From positions 5,463-69,462 of the forward strand of contig JAEZJQ010000010.1 of the NCBI GenBank assembly GCA_023436305.1: a DNA stretch of 64,000 bases, written 5' to 3'. Shown here in pieces: positions 27,377 to 35,047 of the stretch. Position numbers and translations under genes: made by a program. The notes below the pieces were generated by a model, which was given only the letters and a program-made list of their open reading frames with translations, searched no databases and was not told where the DNA came from. Every line of letters begins with the position of its first letter. Positions within the stretch are counted from its first letter, which is position 1. The DNA is from Bacillota bacterium. Its GTDB lineage: Bacteria; Bacillota; UBA4882; UBA8346.

Positions 27377-30300
27377 CTACTCCACCGGGGCGTTTTCAAT
27401 CTCCCCCAGAATTCGCTCCAGTTTCTGCAAGTCTTCCAGTTTGGTCCGGCCTTTATCAATAAATTCACTCAGTTCTTGAATGGTTGGCGCTTTGAACACC
27501 TCACGAAGTGATATCTCCATGTCAAATTCCTTTTGGATATTTCCCACCAAAATGGTGGCTTTTAAGGAATCCCCGCCCAGTTCAAAGAAGTTGTTTCGAG
27601 TCCCAACTTGTTCCACGCCCAAGACTTCCTGCCAGATCTTCACCAGCCGGGCTTCATTTTCAGTTTCCGCGGGCACATAATTCTGGTTTTTGCCCAATAC
27701 ATCCTGGGGTTTCGGCAACGACCGGAGGTCGATTTTGCCGCTGGGGGTTAACGGAAACTTTTCCATGGGAATGAAGTAAGACGGAACCATATAATCGGGC
27801 AATTGGCCGGCCAAATATTCCCGAAGTTCCATCCCCGCTAGGACAGCATCGGATACATAATAAGCGCACAAGCTTCCGTTACCGGTCTCATCCGTCTCCA
27901 CCGTTACCGCCACCTCCCGGATATGGGAGTGATTTAACAGGGAACCCTCAATTTCCCCAAGTTCAATCCGGAATCCCCGGATCTTCACCTGGTGATCCAT
28001 CCGCCCTAAAAACTCAATATTGCCATCCGGCAGCCACCGGCCCAGATCGCCGGTTTTATACATCTGTTGAAAATGAACCGAGGAGAGCTGAGCGTTGGTT
28101 CTACTAAACTCGTCACCGGCAAAGGGGTTGGGCACAAACTGTTCGGCGGTAAGTTCCGGGCGCCGGTGATAGCCACGGGCGAGACCCGTCCCCGCGATGC
28201 AGATCTCGCCGGGCAAACCGATGGGTTGAAGTTTATGATACCGATCCACAATATAAATGTGGGTATTGCTCACCGGGCGGCCGATAGGAACATTACCGCC
28301 GGGATTTTTCCCAGGTTCGGCCTTCCAGAAGCTGGCGCAGACCGTGGTTTCCGTTGGGCCATAAGCGTTCACATACTCCACGATGGGGGACCATTTTTGG
28401 ACCAGATCCCAGTTGGAAGCCGAACCGGCGGCCACCAGCTTTTTCAGGGTGGTAATTCGTTCCGGATCCAGATTGGCCAGATATAGAGGCGGCAAAGTGG
28501 CCACTGTAATCTGGCGGGTATTCATAAAGGTCTCGAATTTCCTGGTATCATTAATAATATCCTTATGCACCAGGCATAAAGTACCTCCCACCAATAAACT
28601 CATGGCCATCTCCCATACCGAGGCGTCAAAAGAGAATGAGGCAAACTGAACCACCCGGTCCGTATCCCGGATCCCCAAGCATTGATCAAAAAAGCTTTTC
28701 AGGTTGGAAACTCCCCGGTGTTCCACCAATACTCCTTTGGGTTTACCGGTGGAACCGGAAGTATAGATCAGGTATGCCGGATCGCCGGAGATGTTCACCG
28801 GACCCAAATCCGCCGTATCGCCTGCAGAAGTCTCAAGTTCATCAATGGCAATCCATTCGCCGCCGAAGGCCACCTGTTTCAGTAAATGCATTTGGGTAAG
28901 GACAATCCCGGTTTGACTATCCTCCAGCATATACTCGATCCGGGAAAGAGGATAATCCGGGTCAATAGGTAAATATGCCCCGCCCGCTTTCAGTACCGCC
29001 ATGATTCCCACAGCCATTTCCTGGGATCGTTCCGTCATGATTCCGACGATACTGCCGGGCTTTACCCCTTTGCCCGTTAATACCCTGGCCAATTGGTTGG
29101 CTCGCCGGTTTAACTCGGTATAGGTCATGCTTTGAGTAGCCATCCGCATCTGGCGCTTCAACTCAAACTGGCGGATGATTTTGCTAATCTCCAGGTAATG
29201 GTTGGTGGTCAATGAATTTAACCGGGCATCCTTGAAGAAAATGGCCGGATAATAAAGGTTTTCCAACTCCGGATAATATTCTTCCTTGAGGCTTAACTCG
29301 CTGAAGTGCAAGAAATCCTGAAAATCCACCGCTTCCGAATACATTCCGTACTTTTCACCCTCCGTCACCAGTGGCGCTCCGGGTTGGGCGTGTAAACGCT
29401 CCCAGTCAATCCGGACCACAAACGGATACTTGTCCATGATTTGCTTGATCAGTCCGTTGATGATGGCTACATCTTCCGGAGCAGAATACGGCAGGCCGCC
29501 GATGGTGCTGACCCGGACTTCCACATTCGGGTATTTGCCGCACTCATCCAGCAGGGCTAGTATTTCCGCATTGGTGGGCTGTGGTTTCACCAGTTTTAAT
29601 GAGGCCAACTGCAATCGGTGCCGTTCCGACAAACTGCAAAGGTCAATACTCAATGTAGCGTGTTTAAAAGTACGGCTCACCAGTGTCAGAAATTCCGGGG
29701 ATGGGAGTTTCCAAAAGTAAAAGAGGCAAAAGTGTTCGGCAAGGTCGATCCCTTCCCAGATTTTTTGATAATAGTCCAGTGAATCATAATTGGGCAAGTC
29801 AAAGTCAAACATAAACCGGCCGGTATATGCCTTCGCTTCCATCAAGTCCCGGCGGACTTCCTCCACCCCCCGCATAAACGGTTTCCCCCGTCCGAAGGTT
29901 TTTTTCTGTTGTACGGCACAACCGGCGCAGTAGATACAATTCGCGGAACAGCCTTTGCCCGTATAGATGAAAAATTCGGGTGCCCGCAACGGATTATCCG
30001 GTGTGGTAAATATCTCATCCAAATGGGATAAATAGATATCCCCGGTATTTTGTTCGTTTTGAATGTAACTGATGGCAGTTTCAACGGCAGCGCCGTTCTG
30101 CTTGATGATACAGTTGGGAATAGTTGGCGCGTTCCGGCAAATTTCCAGTAACGGGACCTCCCCATCGCCCAGGACGATATAGTCAATCCATTCATATTGA
30201 ATCACTTCCCGGTTATAATCGGTGGCGGTATTGCCGCCGACCACCACTTTGATTGCCGGGTCATATTCCTTGACGATCTTGCAAATCTCCAGGGAACGGG

Positions 30301-31975
30301 CGATATGGGAAAACCATTTCATGCTGACACTGACAATTCGGGGCTTGAAATCAGCCAGCAGTCGAATCAGTTCATTTTTAAAGGAGGCGTATTCCCGGCA
30401 ATTGCTGGTCCAATGGCAATATGCCTTTACCCCGTGACGCCGCAGATAAGACGCCAGATATAACAGCCCAGTGGTGGCCGCGCCGGTGGTATCTCCCAAT
30501 AACAATACCGGCTGCCTGGGATATGCGGTTTCATCCAACGGAATATCTTGATCCGCGGGATGGGATGAACCGGTGTCGACTTTAGAATTGGCATTTTGGG
30601 TTTTGAAAACTTCGGAACCGGGGATTTCCACGTTCTTGATGGTGGAGTCATAGCCGGAAAGGGCCACCAAATTATTCTCCATTAAGATTTTCACTAACTT
30701 AACGAACTCCGAAAGCTCTCCGGGGACAACATCATGCCGGATCAACTCCGGATCGCCGGTAACATGAAAAGCCACCGGCCAAACGGATAATTTCGGCTTC
30801 CGGATCGCTACCGCCGCAAAAATCGACTGTAAATTATTTTCACCATTAAAACACGGCAACAGTTCCAGCAGATCCTGATTTAATACGGCCAGGTTGGACC
30901 GGTGAGTTTCCACCAGCACTTTGCCGCTTCGTTCCGCGGCGTCCGGAATCAGCCGTTCCAATGCCAAAGCGTACGGTCCCACAGGTTCGCAGATCCGGAT
31001 ATACAGGTTCCGGGTAAAGCATAAATTGCCGGTTTTAGTTAAAAGGCTGGGCGTAAGTTCATTCTGTTCCAGTTCTCTAAAGGTCTCCGCCGCATCAAAG
31101 GTAAATGAAACCGCAATTTTATCGGGAGTTTGCCGTACCCGGTCCTCAAATAACTCCGGAATGGTTTTATCTTGGGAATAGTCCGCGACCGTGTTGTTAA
31201 ATTGGTCCAAAATCCGTTCTTTATCATCCAACCCGATCGTTTCCGCCTCCCGGATGGGAAGGTTCACATCGTCAAGCAGCTTCCGGAACAAATTCTGAAA
31301 ATGCGCCATCATCCGTTCCAGCGTAGCCGCCTTGTATAAATGGGAATCATAATGGATAACGGCTGAAAGCTCCGACCCGGAACGTTTGAAATCAAAGACG
31401 GTCCCTACCCGGATATCCTTCACGTAACTGTATTGATGGATACTTTCCAGCATAATGATGCTATCAAACAACGGAAATGCATCATTGACCGTATAGGGAA
31501 TCCCCAGTTGCTGGATCAGGTGATCCATGGGGTAATTTTGATGCTCCACCGCCGCCACGATATTTTCCCGGACACCAAGCAGCAACTCCTTGAATGAAAC
31601 CTCCGGCGTGAAATGATAACGGATACCCAGCACGGTATTGATGAAATCGCCTTCCACCTCTTGCTTATAAATGGGAATTCCCACGGTGATATCGTGATTT
31701 CCCATATACTTATGCTGCAATGCCATGAGCCCTGCCACCAAAATCATATGGAGTTTGATGTCCGAGTCATTGCCCAACTTGATTAACCGGGCGGCCAAAT
31801 CATCTGCGACAGGAATTTCGACGGTGGCCGGTTCCGGTTTCAGCCCGGTTTTCAAATCATCATATGGAAAATAACTTTTAATGAATTCGCTGGAGAATTT
31901 TTCCACCCAGTATCGTTTTTCCTTATCAAATCGATCATCATTTCCTATGGAATATATCAGGGTATTTTCACTCAT
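27377..31975 (-). CDS. NRPS half-C-A(Phe)-PCP with B12-type radical SAM domain inserted in the A domain
   Basis: ATG 31975 is 6 nt behind GAAGAGGTG. The protein has 1532 residues. Residues 1-270 are the C-lobe of a condensation domain, without HHxxxDG. The A domain starts normally (...RQTPDKIAVSF near 289) and is interrupted by about 655 residues. It resumes at MTYTELNRRANQLA near 950, with YTSGSTGKPKG, pocket D-A-W-T-V-A-A-V-C (a phenylalanine code, cf. GrsA DAWTIAAIC) and GKIDLRS in place of GKIDRK. The insert has a winged-helix-like segment, a cobalamin-type Rossmann region ending LGDGE, and a radical SAM motif GCSANCIYC (CX3CX2C) near residue 675. The PCP is GGDSLKA near 1470. The frame is continuous and uses the same codon style across the junctions, so this is a true fusion. 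It probably loads Phe and alters it, or the growing chain, by radical chemistry. Confidence 0.93.
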   Translation of the reverse strand: MSENTLIYSIGNDDRFDKEKRYWVEKFSSEFIKSYFPYDDLKTGLKPEPATVEIPVADDLAARLIKLGNDSDIKLHMILVAGLMALQHKYMGNHDITVGIPIYKQEVEGDFINTVLGIRYHFTPEVSFKELLLGVRENIVAAVEHQNYPMDHLIQQLGIPYTVNDAFPLFDSIIMLESIHQYSYVKDIRVGTVFDFKRSGSELSAVIHYDSHLYKAATLERMMAHFQNLFRKLLDDVNLPIREAETIGLDDKERILDQFNNTVADYSQDKTIPELFEDRVRQTPDKIAVSFTFDAAETFRELEQNELTPSLLTKTGNLCFTRNLYIRICEPVGPYALALERLIPDAAERSGKVLVETHRSNLAVLNQDLLELLPCFNGENNLQSIFAAVAIRKPKLSVWPVAFHVTGDPELIRHDVVPGELSEFVKLVKILMENNLVALSGYDSTIKNVEIPGSEVFKTQNANSKVDTGSSHPADQDIPLDETAYPRQPVLLLGDTTGAATTGLLYLASYLRRHGVKAYCHWTSNCREYASFKNELIRLLADFKPRIVSVSMKWFSHIARSLEICKIVKEYDPAIKVVVGGNTATDYNREVIQYEWIDYIVLGDGEVPLLEICRNAPTIPNCIIKQNGAAVETAISYIQNEQNTGDIYLSHLDEIFTTPDNPLRAPEFFIYTGKGCSANCIYCAGCAVQQKKTFGRGKPFMRGVEEVRRDLMEAKAYTGRFMFDFDLPNYDSLDYYQKIWEGIDLAEHFCLFYFWKLPSPEFLTLVSRTFKHATLSIDLCSLSERHRLQLASLKLVKPQPTNAEILALLDECGKYPNVEVRVSTIGGLPYSAPEDVAIINGLIKQIMDKYPFVVRIDWERLHAQPGAPLVTEGEKYGMYSEAVDFQDFLHFSELSLKEEYYPELENLYYPAIFFKDARLNSLTTNHYLEISKIIRQFELKRQMRMATQSMTYTELNRRANQLARVLTGKGVKPGSIVGIMTERSQEMAVGIMAVLKAGGAYLPIDPDYPLSRIEYMLEDSQTGIVLTQMHLLKQVAFGGEWIAIDELETSAGDTADLGPVNISGDPAYLIYTSGSTGKPKGVLVEHRGVSNLKSFFDQCLGIRDTDRVVQFASFSFDASVWEMAMSLLVGGTLCLVHKDIINDTRKFETFMNTRQITVATLPPLYLANLDPERITTLKKLVAAGSASNWDLVQKWSPIVEYVNAYGPTETTVCASFWKAEPGKNPGGNVPIGRPVSNTHIYIVDRYHKLQPIGLPGEICIAGTGLARGYHRRPELTAEQFVPNPFAGDEFSRTNAQLSSVHFQQMYKTGDLGRWLPDGNIEFLGRMDHQVKIRGFRIELGEIEGSLLNHSHIREVAVTVETDETGNGSLCAYYVSDAVLAGMELREYLAGQLPDYMVPSYFIPMEKFPLTPSGKIDLRSLPKPQDVLGKNQNYVPAETENEARLVKIWQEVLGVEQVGTRNNFFELGGDSLKATILVGNIQKEFDMEISLREVFKAPTIQELSEFIDKGRTKLEDLQKLERILGEIENAPVE
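29135..31108 (-). other. Radical SAM / B12-binding-like insert interrupting the Phe adenylation domain
   Basis: The insert lies between the A-domain segments ending IAVSF and starting MTYTELNRR; the entry flank reads TFRELEQ, echoing the exit flank TYTELNR. The order inside is: about 150 residues including a PqqD-like pattern (LNQDLLELLPCFNGENN ... LVKILMENNLVAL); a Rossmann-like cobalamin-binding pattern (LLLGDTTGAATTGLL ... VVVGGNTATD ... YIVLGDGE); the CX3CX2C radical SAM cluster motif; and a TIM-barrel region. No DxHxxG motif is seen, as is common in B12-type radical SAM proteins. Methylation is the commonest reaction in the family, but others occur. Confidence 0.85.
31140..31930 (-). other. 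N-terminal half condensation domain (C-lobe only)
   Basis: It begins at KRYWVEKFSSEF and covers only the C-terminal lobe; there is no HHxxxDG. The gene at 18077 has the same arrangement. In both cases the preceding megasynthase ends in a full C domain with a DFxF-type tail. Confidence 0.7.
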
Positions 31976-31981
31976 GCCAAG

Positions 31982-31990
31982 CACCTCTTC
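31982..31990 (-). promoter_or_regulatory. Ribosome binding site fixing the 31975 start
   Basis: GAAGAGGTG on the minus strand, 6 nt before ATG 31975. It rules out the TTG-type start nine bases upstream. Confidence 0.7.
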
Positions 31991-31995
31991 ATTGT

Positions 31996-33171
31996 CTAGA
32001 AATTAAAGTCGCTGTTATCATCCTGGCAACCGCCCGTAACTACGATCTTACTTTGTTGCTGCGGTTCGTTGATGGTATGGAGTAAATTGGTAAACTCATC
32101 GTAATCATTGTAAAACTTGACCGCCAGTTGGTTAATTTCCTGGGCTTTCTCATATTCCAGATTTTTTTTGGCGAATGATTCGCAATAACCGCATTTGGCG
32201 CAATATCGCTTGCAAAAATTCGGGTTTTCATAAAACGGTTTGATATATCCCTCCAACTTTTCGTTATCCAGATTGATTTTAAAAGCATAGGGGGACCCGA
32301 AAAGCTCCATCAAATCCGTCAGATTCCCCTGGTAGGATTGTTTAAAATAACACTCCACCGCCCGGACCGGGTCGCCTTTGAAGGCCGTGTGGCGGCCTTG
32401 GATTTTAAAGTACTGAATCCCAATCTCCGTATAATATTTCAGATCCTCCGGCCTGACCCAGCACAATTTCAGAAAATTACTGGGTGTTTCCGCCCGTTTG
32501 GTCATGCAACGATGGTTATAATAAGTGATAATCGATTCCCCGTCTTTGTTTACCGAATCGTGAGCGGTCTGGTTATAGTGAAACATCCGGAAGGTGCAAT
32601 CTTTATAACACATGGAGTTAGCAATGATCTCCGTCTTTTCGCCAAAAGTTTCCCGGACCTGCCGCAGTTTTTCAAAATCCCGGTTCAGGGATTCATCAAC
32701 CACCAGCCGGTCCACCCCGGTGTTTTTATAGGTTAAGGCTTTGTTGGCATTGGTGATTTGGCAGATGATGGATACTTTAATCTCAAAGCCCAAATTCAGT
32801 GACTTCACCAGTTCCATCACCGAAGGCAAGGTCACCGTCAGGCGGGTGATACCAGCCTGGCGAAGTTTCATCAGAAAATCCCGGAGCTCACGGGCGCCTT
32901 TCTCGGTGAACTCCCGGTTTCCCATGCAGGAACCATTAAGTGAATAGTTAAAATCAATCCCTTTGGACTTGGAATATTGCACGTAACCGGCCAACGTCTC
33001 CAGATCCACTTTCGGAATATCCGCAAAGACCCGGCCTCCCTCAAAATTGTTGCCCAGGGTCATGTTCCCGTAGGTCTCAATAACCCGGGAATCCGGGTAG
33101 GCATCGTTCAGCCGGCAATAGCCGTCAATGGTCTCTTTTTTAAAATCCGCCGCGATATTAAAGTATTTCAT
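31996..33171 (-). CDS. U32-family (UbiU/UbiV/RlhA-like) Fe-S protein, probable O2-independent tailoring hydroxylase
   Basis: ATG 33171 lies 6 nt behind a perfect GGAGGTG. The protein has 391 residues. The barrel pattern and the cysteines (CYKDC, HRC, KLC, spaced C-x3-C-x29-C-x14-C, residues about 185-240) followed by YFKIQGR fit the U32 family. Known members UbiU/UbiV, RlhA and TrhP bind [4Fe-4S] or hydroxylate without oxygen. A second cluster, FCKRYCAKCGYC (CX3CX2CX2C, residues about 318-330), lies in the C-terminal part and could hold another Fe-S centre or Zn. The protein ends in DDNSDFNF, resembling the tails of two megasynthases and the adjacent radical SAM protein. It is flanked by those genes in the same operon, so I infer action on an intermediate bound to the assembly line; the substrate is unknown. 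Despite the Pfam name, peptidase activity is unlikely. Confidence 0.85.
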   Translation of the reverse strand: MKYFNIAADFKKETIDGYCRLNDAYPDSRVIETYGNMTLGNNFEGGRVFADIPKVDLETLAGYVQYSKSKGIDFNYSLNGSCMGNREFTEKGARELRDFLMKLRQAGITRLTVTLPSVMELVKSLNLGFEIKVSIICQITNANKALTYKNTGVDRLVVDESLNRDFEKLRQVRETFGEKTEIIANSMCYKDCTFRMFHYNQTAHDSVNKDGESIITYYNHRCMTKRAETPSNFLKLCWVRPEDLKYYTEIGIQYFKIQGRHTAFKGDPVRAVECYFKQSYQGNLTDLMELFGSPYAFKINLDNEKLEGYIKPFYENPNFCKRYCAKCGYCESFAKKNLEYEKAQEINQLAVKFYNDYDEFTNLLHTINEPQQQSKIVVTGGCQDDNSDFNF

Positions 33172-33177
33172 CGCCAA

Positions 33178-33184
33178 CACCTCC
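33178..33184 (-). promoter_or_regulatory. Ribosome binding site fixing the 33171 start
   Basis: GGAGGTG on the minus strand, 6 nt before ATG 33171. The GTG start at 33186 would overlap this site. The rest of the 100-bp gap is AT-rich, with a short direct repeat AATGCAAT-TG-AATGCAAT near 33190-33207 and no clear hairpin. Confidence 0.75.
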
Positions 33185-33271
33185 ACAATTTAATGCAATT
33201 GAATGCAATCCTTTTCCGGTGGTTTTAAAATATTGCTACATAAGTGTACGATATCAATTGGTGATAAAACC

Positions 33272-34993
33272 CTAGAAAAATTCGAAATTTTGGTCGTCCA
33301 GCGCCGGAGTACCGGCCCGGATCAGTTTTTTCACCGCCAAATGTTCGTCCACATAATGCCCCTTGCCCTGGAAATCGATTAAGGAGGGGACCGCGTTATG
33401 ATGTAACTTCTTCCACCGCTCATCCGCGGTTTGAACCTCCGTTAAGGTATAGGGATTGGGAATTCCCATCTGGTCACAAAGCTCGGTAAACCGGAAGACC
33501 CGCCGGTATACTTCCTCCCGCGACGGCTCACAATCCACATCCCAAGTCTGGGATATCAACATTTCCCGGGCGGATTCAGGATAGACCAGGATCCGTTTCC
33601 GGGCCCATTCCTCCGAACTCGCCTGGCCGTTATAAAAATAGTAGAACGGGTTGCATTCCGCCTCCCAGATGTCATCTTTCAATTCAGTCAAAAGATCCAG
33701 GGTTTGCTGAAAATCAGACTCGGTTTCTCCAGGATGGCCGATGACCCAGTACGTGGTGGTCTTAATCCCGGCATTGGCGAAAGTGGATACCACCTTCCGG
33801 ATTTCCTGGGGCGTAATCTTCTTCCCCATCATGTCCAGCACATGCTGTGACCCGCTCTCGACTCCCATCCGCGCCCGGTAGAAACCGCCGCGCCTCCAGA
33901 GAATGGTATTCTCCGGGTTGCAGCCCGCCTCATCCACCCGGTAATAACCATCCCAATATATTATCAATCCGCTATCGATAAATTCCTGGGCCAGTTCGGA
34001 GGCGATGGGATTTAATAACGAATCCGTCATGAAAAACAATTGAAAGCCGTATTTATGATACAGCGCCGTCATCTCTGCCGCGGTCTGCCGTGGTTCCTTC
34101 ACCAAATGCCGCCCCCAAAAGCGGGCCACATTGCAAAAACTGCATTGATTAGGGCAGCTTTTGGAACCGGTGGCGCCCAGGTAGGGATAGTGACCCAAAT
34201 TTAAATCTTCATAATCGGGCAGGGCACCCCCTTCAAAAGCCATGGTTTCGCCCTGAATATCTTTGAGGGTAACCACCCGCTTCGCTTCCGGAAGTTCCCC
34301 CCGCAGCCACCTGAGAAACAACTTCTGCCCTTCGCCAATGATTATTTGGTCAATCCAGGGCGTTTTTTCCAAGAAATACTCCAGATTAGGAGATCCTAAC
34401 GTCATCTGATCGGCAAAGACGCCCCCGCCCATAATTGTCCGGACCCTCGGATCGAGTTCTTTCATTAATCTGAAAGCAAATACCGATGGCGCCAGTGTAC
34501 CACCGAATACCGAGATGCCAAGGACAGTGGGCCGTTCTTCCGCGTACAACTTAAGGAGGTAGCGTTTGAGCCGGCCGTAAAACTCCGCTACTATCTCAGT
34601 GAGCCGGTTCACTTGCACCGGGCTTAATTCGTGGTAAAAGAACCGGGCCGCCAAAATTTGCACCAACTCCTGGTATGCCGTTTCATCCTGTTGGTTGAGG
34701 TGGGCCATCTGGTGATTACGCAGCACATTATGGCCTAAATTGTAGAAATTGCCCCAGCGGCTCCGGGGAATAAACTCCTTGAGACTGTTAAAATACTGGT
34801 ACCCCATCTCCCCCAGCTCAGGTTCCACGTTGACATCCACCGTTTTCACCGGATAACCGTGGCCGCCTAAAAAACTCTTCAGGCTGGAGATTCCCATCGG
34901 CGGAATCAGGGGAGTCCAGAAAGGTAGCAATAGCAACAGAATTCTTTCCTCTTCCGGTGGACGCTGAACAATTGATTTTGAGTTGGATGCCAT
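33272..34993 (-). CDS. B12-binding-domain radical SAM protein
   Basis: ATG 34993 is chosen because AAGAGGT lies 7 nt upstream; ATG 35017 has none. The protein has 573 residues. The N-terminal 200 residues show a cobalamin-type Rossmann pattern (LLLLPFWTPLIPPMGISSLKS, LGISVFGG, IMGGGVFAD, IIIGEGQ). The radical SAM motif CPNQCSFC (CX3CX2C) lies near residue 285, followed by barrel motifs (FFMTDSLLN, ARMGVESGS, TYWVIGHPGETESD). The C-terminal 120 residues are an extension outside the core fold and end in DDQNFEFF, a tail shared with neighbouring synthases and the U32 protein. Such enzymes usually methylate unactivated carbons or rearrange rings. Its position between two NRPS genes supports tailoring of the nascent product; the reaction cannot be read from sequence. 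Confidence 0.9.
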   Translation of the reverse strand: MASNSKSIVQRPPEEERILLLLLPFWTPLIPPMGISSLKSFLGGHGYPVKTVDVNVEPELGEMGYQYFNSLKEFIPRSRWGNFYNLGHNVLRNHQMAHLNQQDETAYQELVQILAARFFYHELSPVQVNRLTEIVAEFYGRLKRYLLKLYAEERPTVLGISVFGGTLAPSVFAFRLMKELDPRVRTIMGGGVFADQMTLGSPNLEYFLEKTPWIDQIIIGEGQKLFLRWLRGELPEAKRVVTLKDIQGETMAFEGGALPDYEDLNLGHYPYLGATGSKSCPNQCSFCNVARFWGRHLVKEPRQTAAEMTALYHKYGFQLFFMTDSLLNPIASELAQEFIDSGLIIYWDGYYRVDEAGCNPENTILWRRGGFYRARMGVESGSQHVLDMMGKKITPQEIRKVVSTFANAGIKTTTYWVIGHPGETESDFQQTLDLLTELKDDIWEAECNPFYYFYNGQASSEEWARKRILVYPESAREMLISQTWDVDCEPSREEVYRRVFRFTELCDQMGIPNPYTLTEVQTADERWKKLHHNAVPSLIDFQGKGHYVDEHLAVKKLIRAGTPALDDQNFEFF

Positions 34994-35000
34994 CGTTTTA

Positions 35001-35007
35001 ACCTCTT
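35001..35007 (-). promoter_or_regulatory. Ribosome binding site fixing the 34993 start
   Basis: AAGAGGT on the minus strand, 7 nt before ATG 34993. The alternative ATG at 35017 is preceded by the GC palindrome at 35027-35040 and no purine-rich site. Confidence 0.7.
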
Positions 35008-35026
35008 CACTTTTCATGGTTTATGG

Positions 35027-35040
35027 CGCGCACATGCGCG
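35027..35040. repeat. GC palindrome CGCGCA-n2-TGCGCG
   Basis: A perfect 6-bp inverted repeat with a 2-nt loop in the gap between the large PKS-NRPS start side and the B12 radical SAM gene. It belongs to the same dispersed set as the one at 27326. Confidence 0.6.
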
Positions 35041-35047
35041 AAGTATC

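Noticed and set aside
27377..31975. Radical SAM insert as an assembly artefact or two separate genes
   Set aside because: The frame is continuous with no internal stop, and a usable A-domain remainder and PCP follow. There is no ribosome binding site or start at the exit junction, so fusion is the best reading.
33190..33271. Intrinsic terminator between the radical SAM and U32 genes
   Set aside because: The gap is AT-rich with a small direct repeat but no GC stem followed by a T run on the minus strand.
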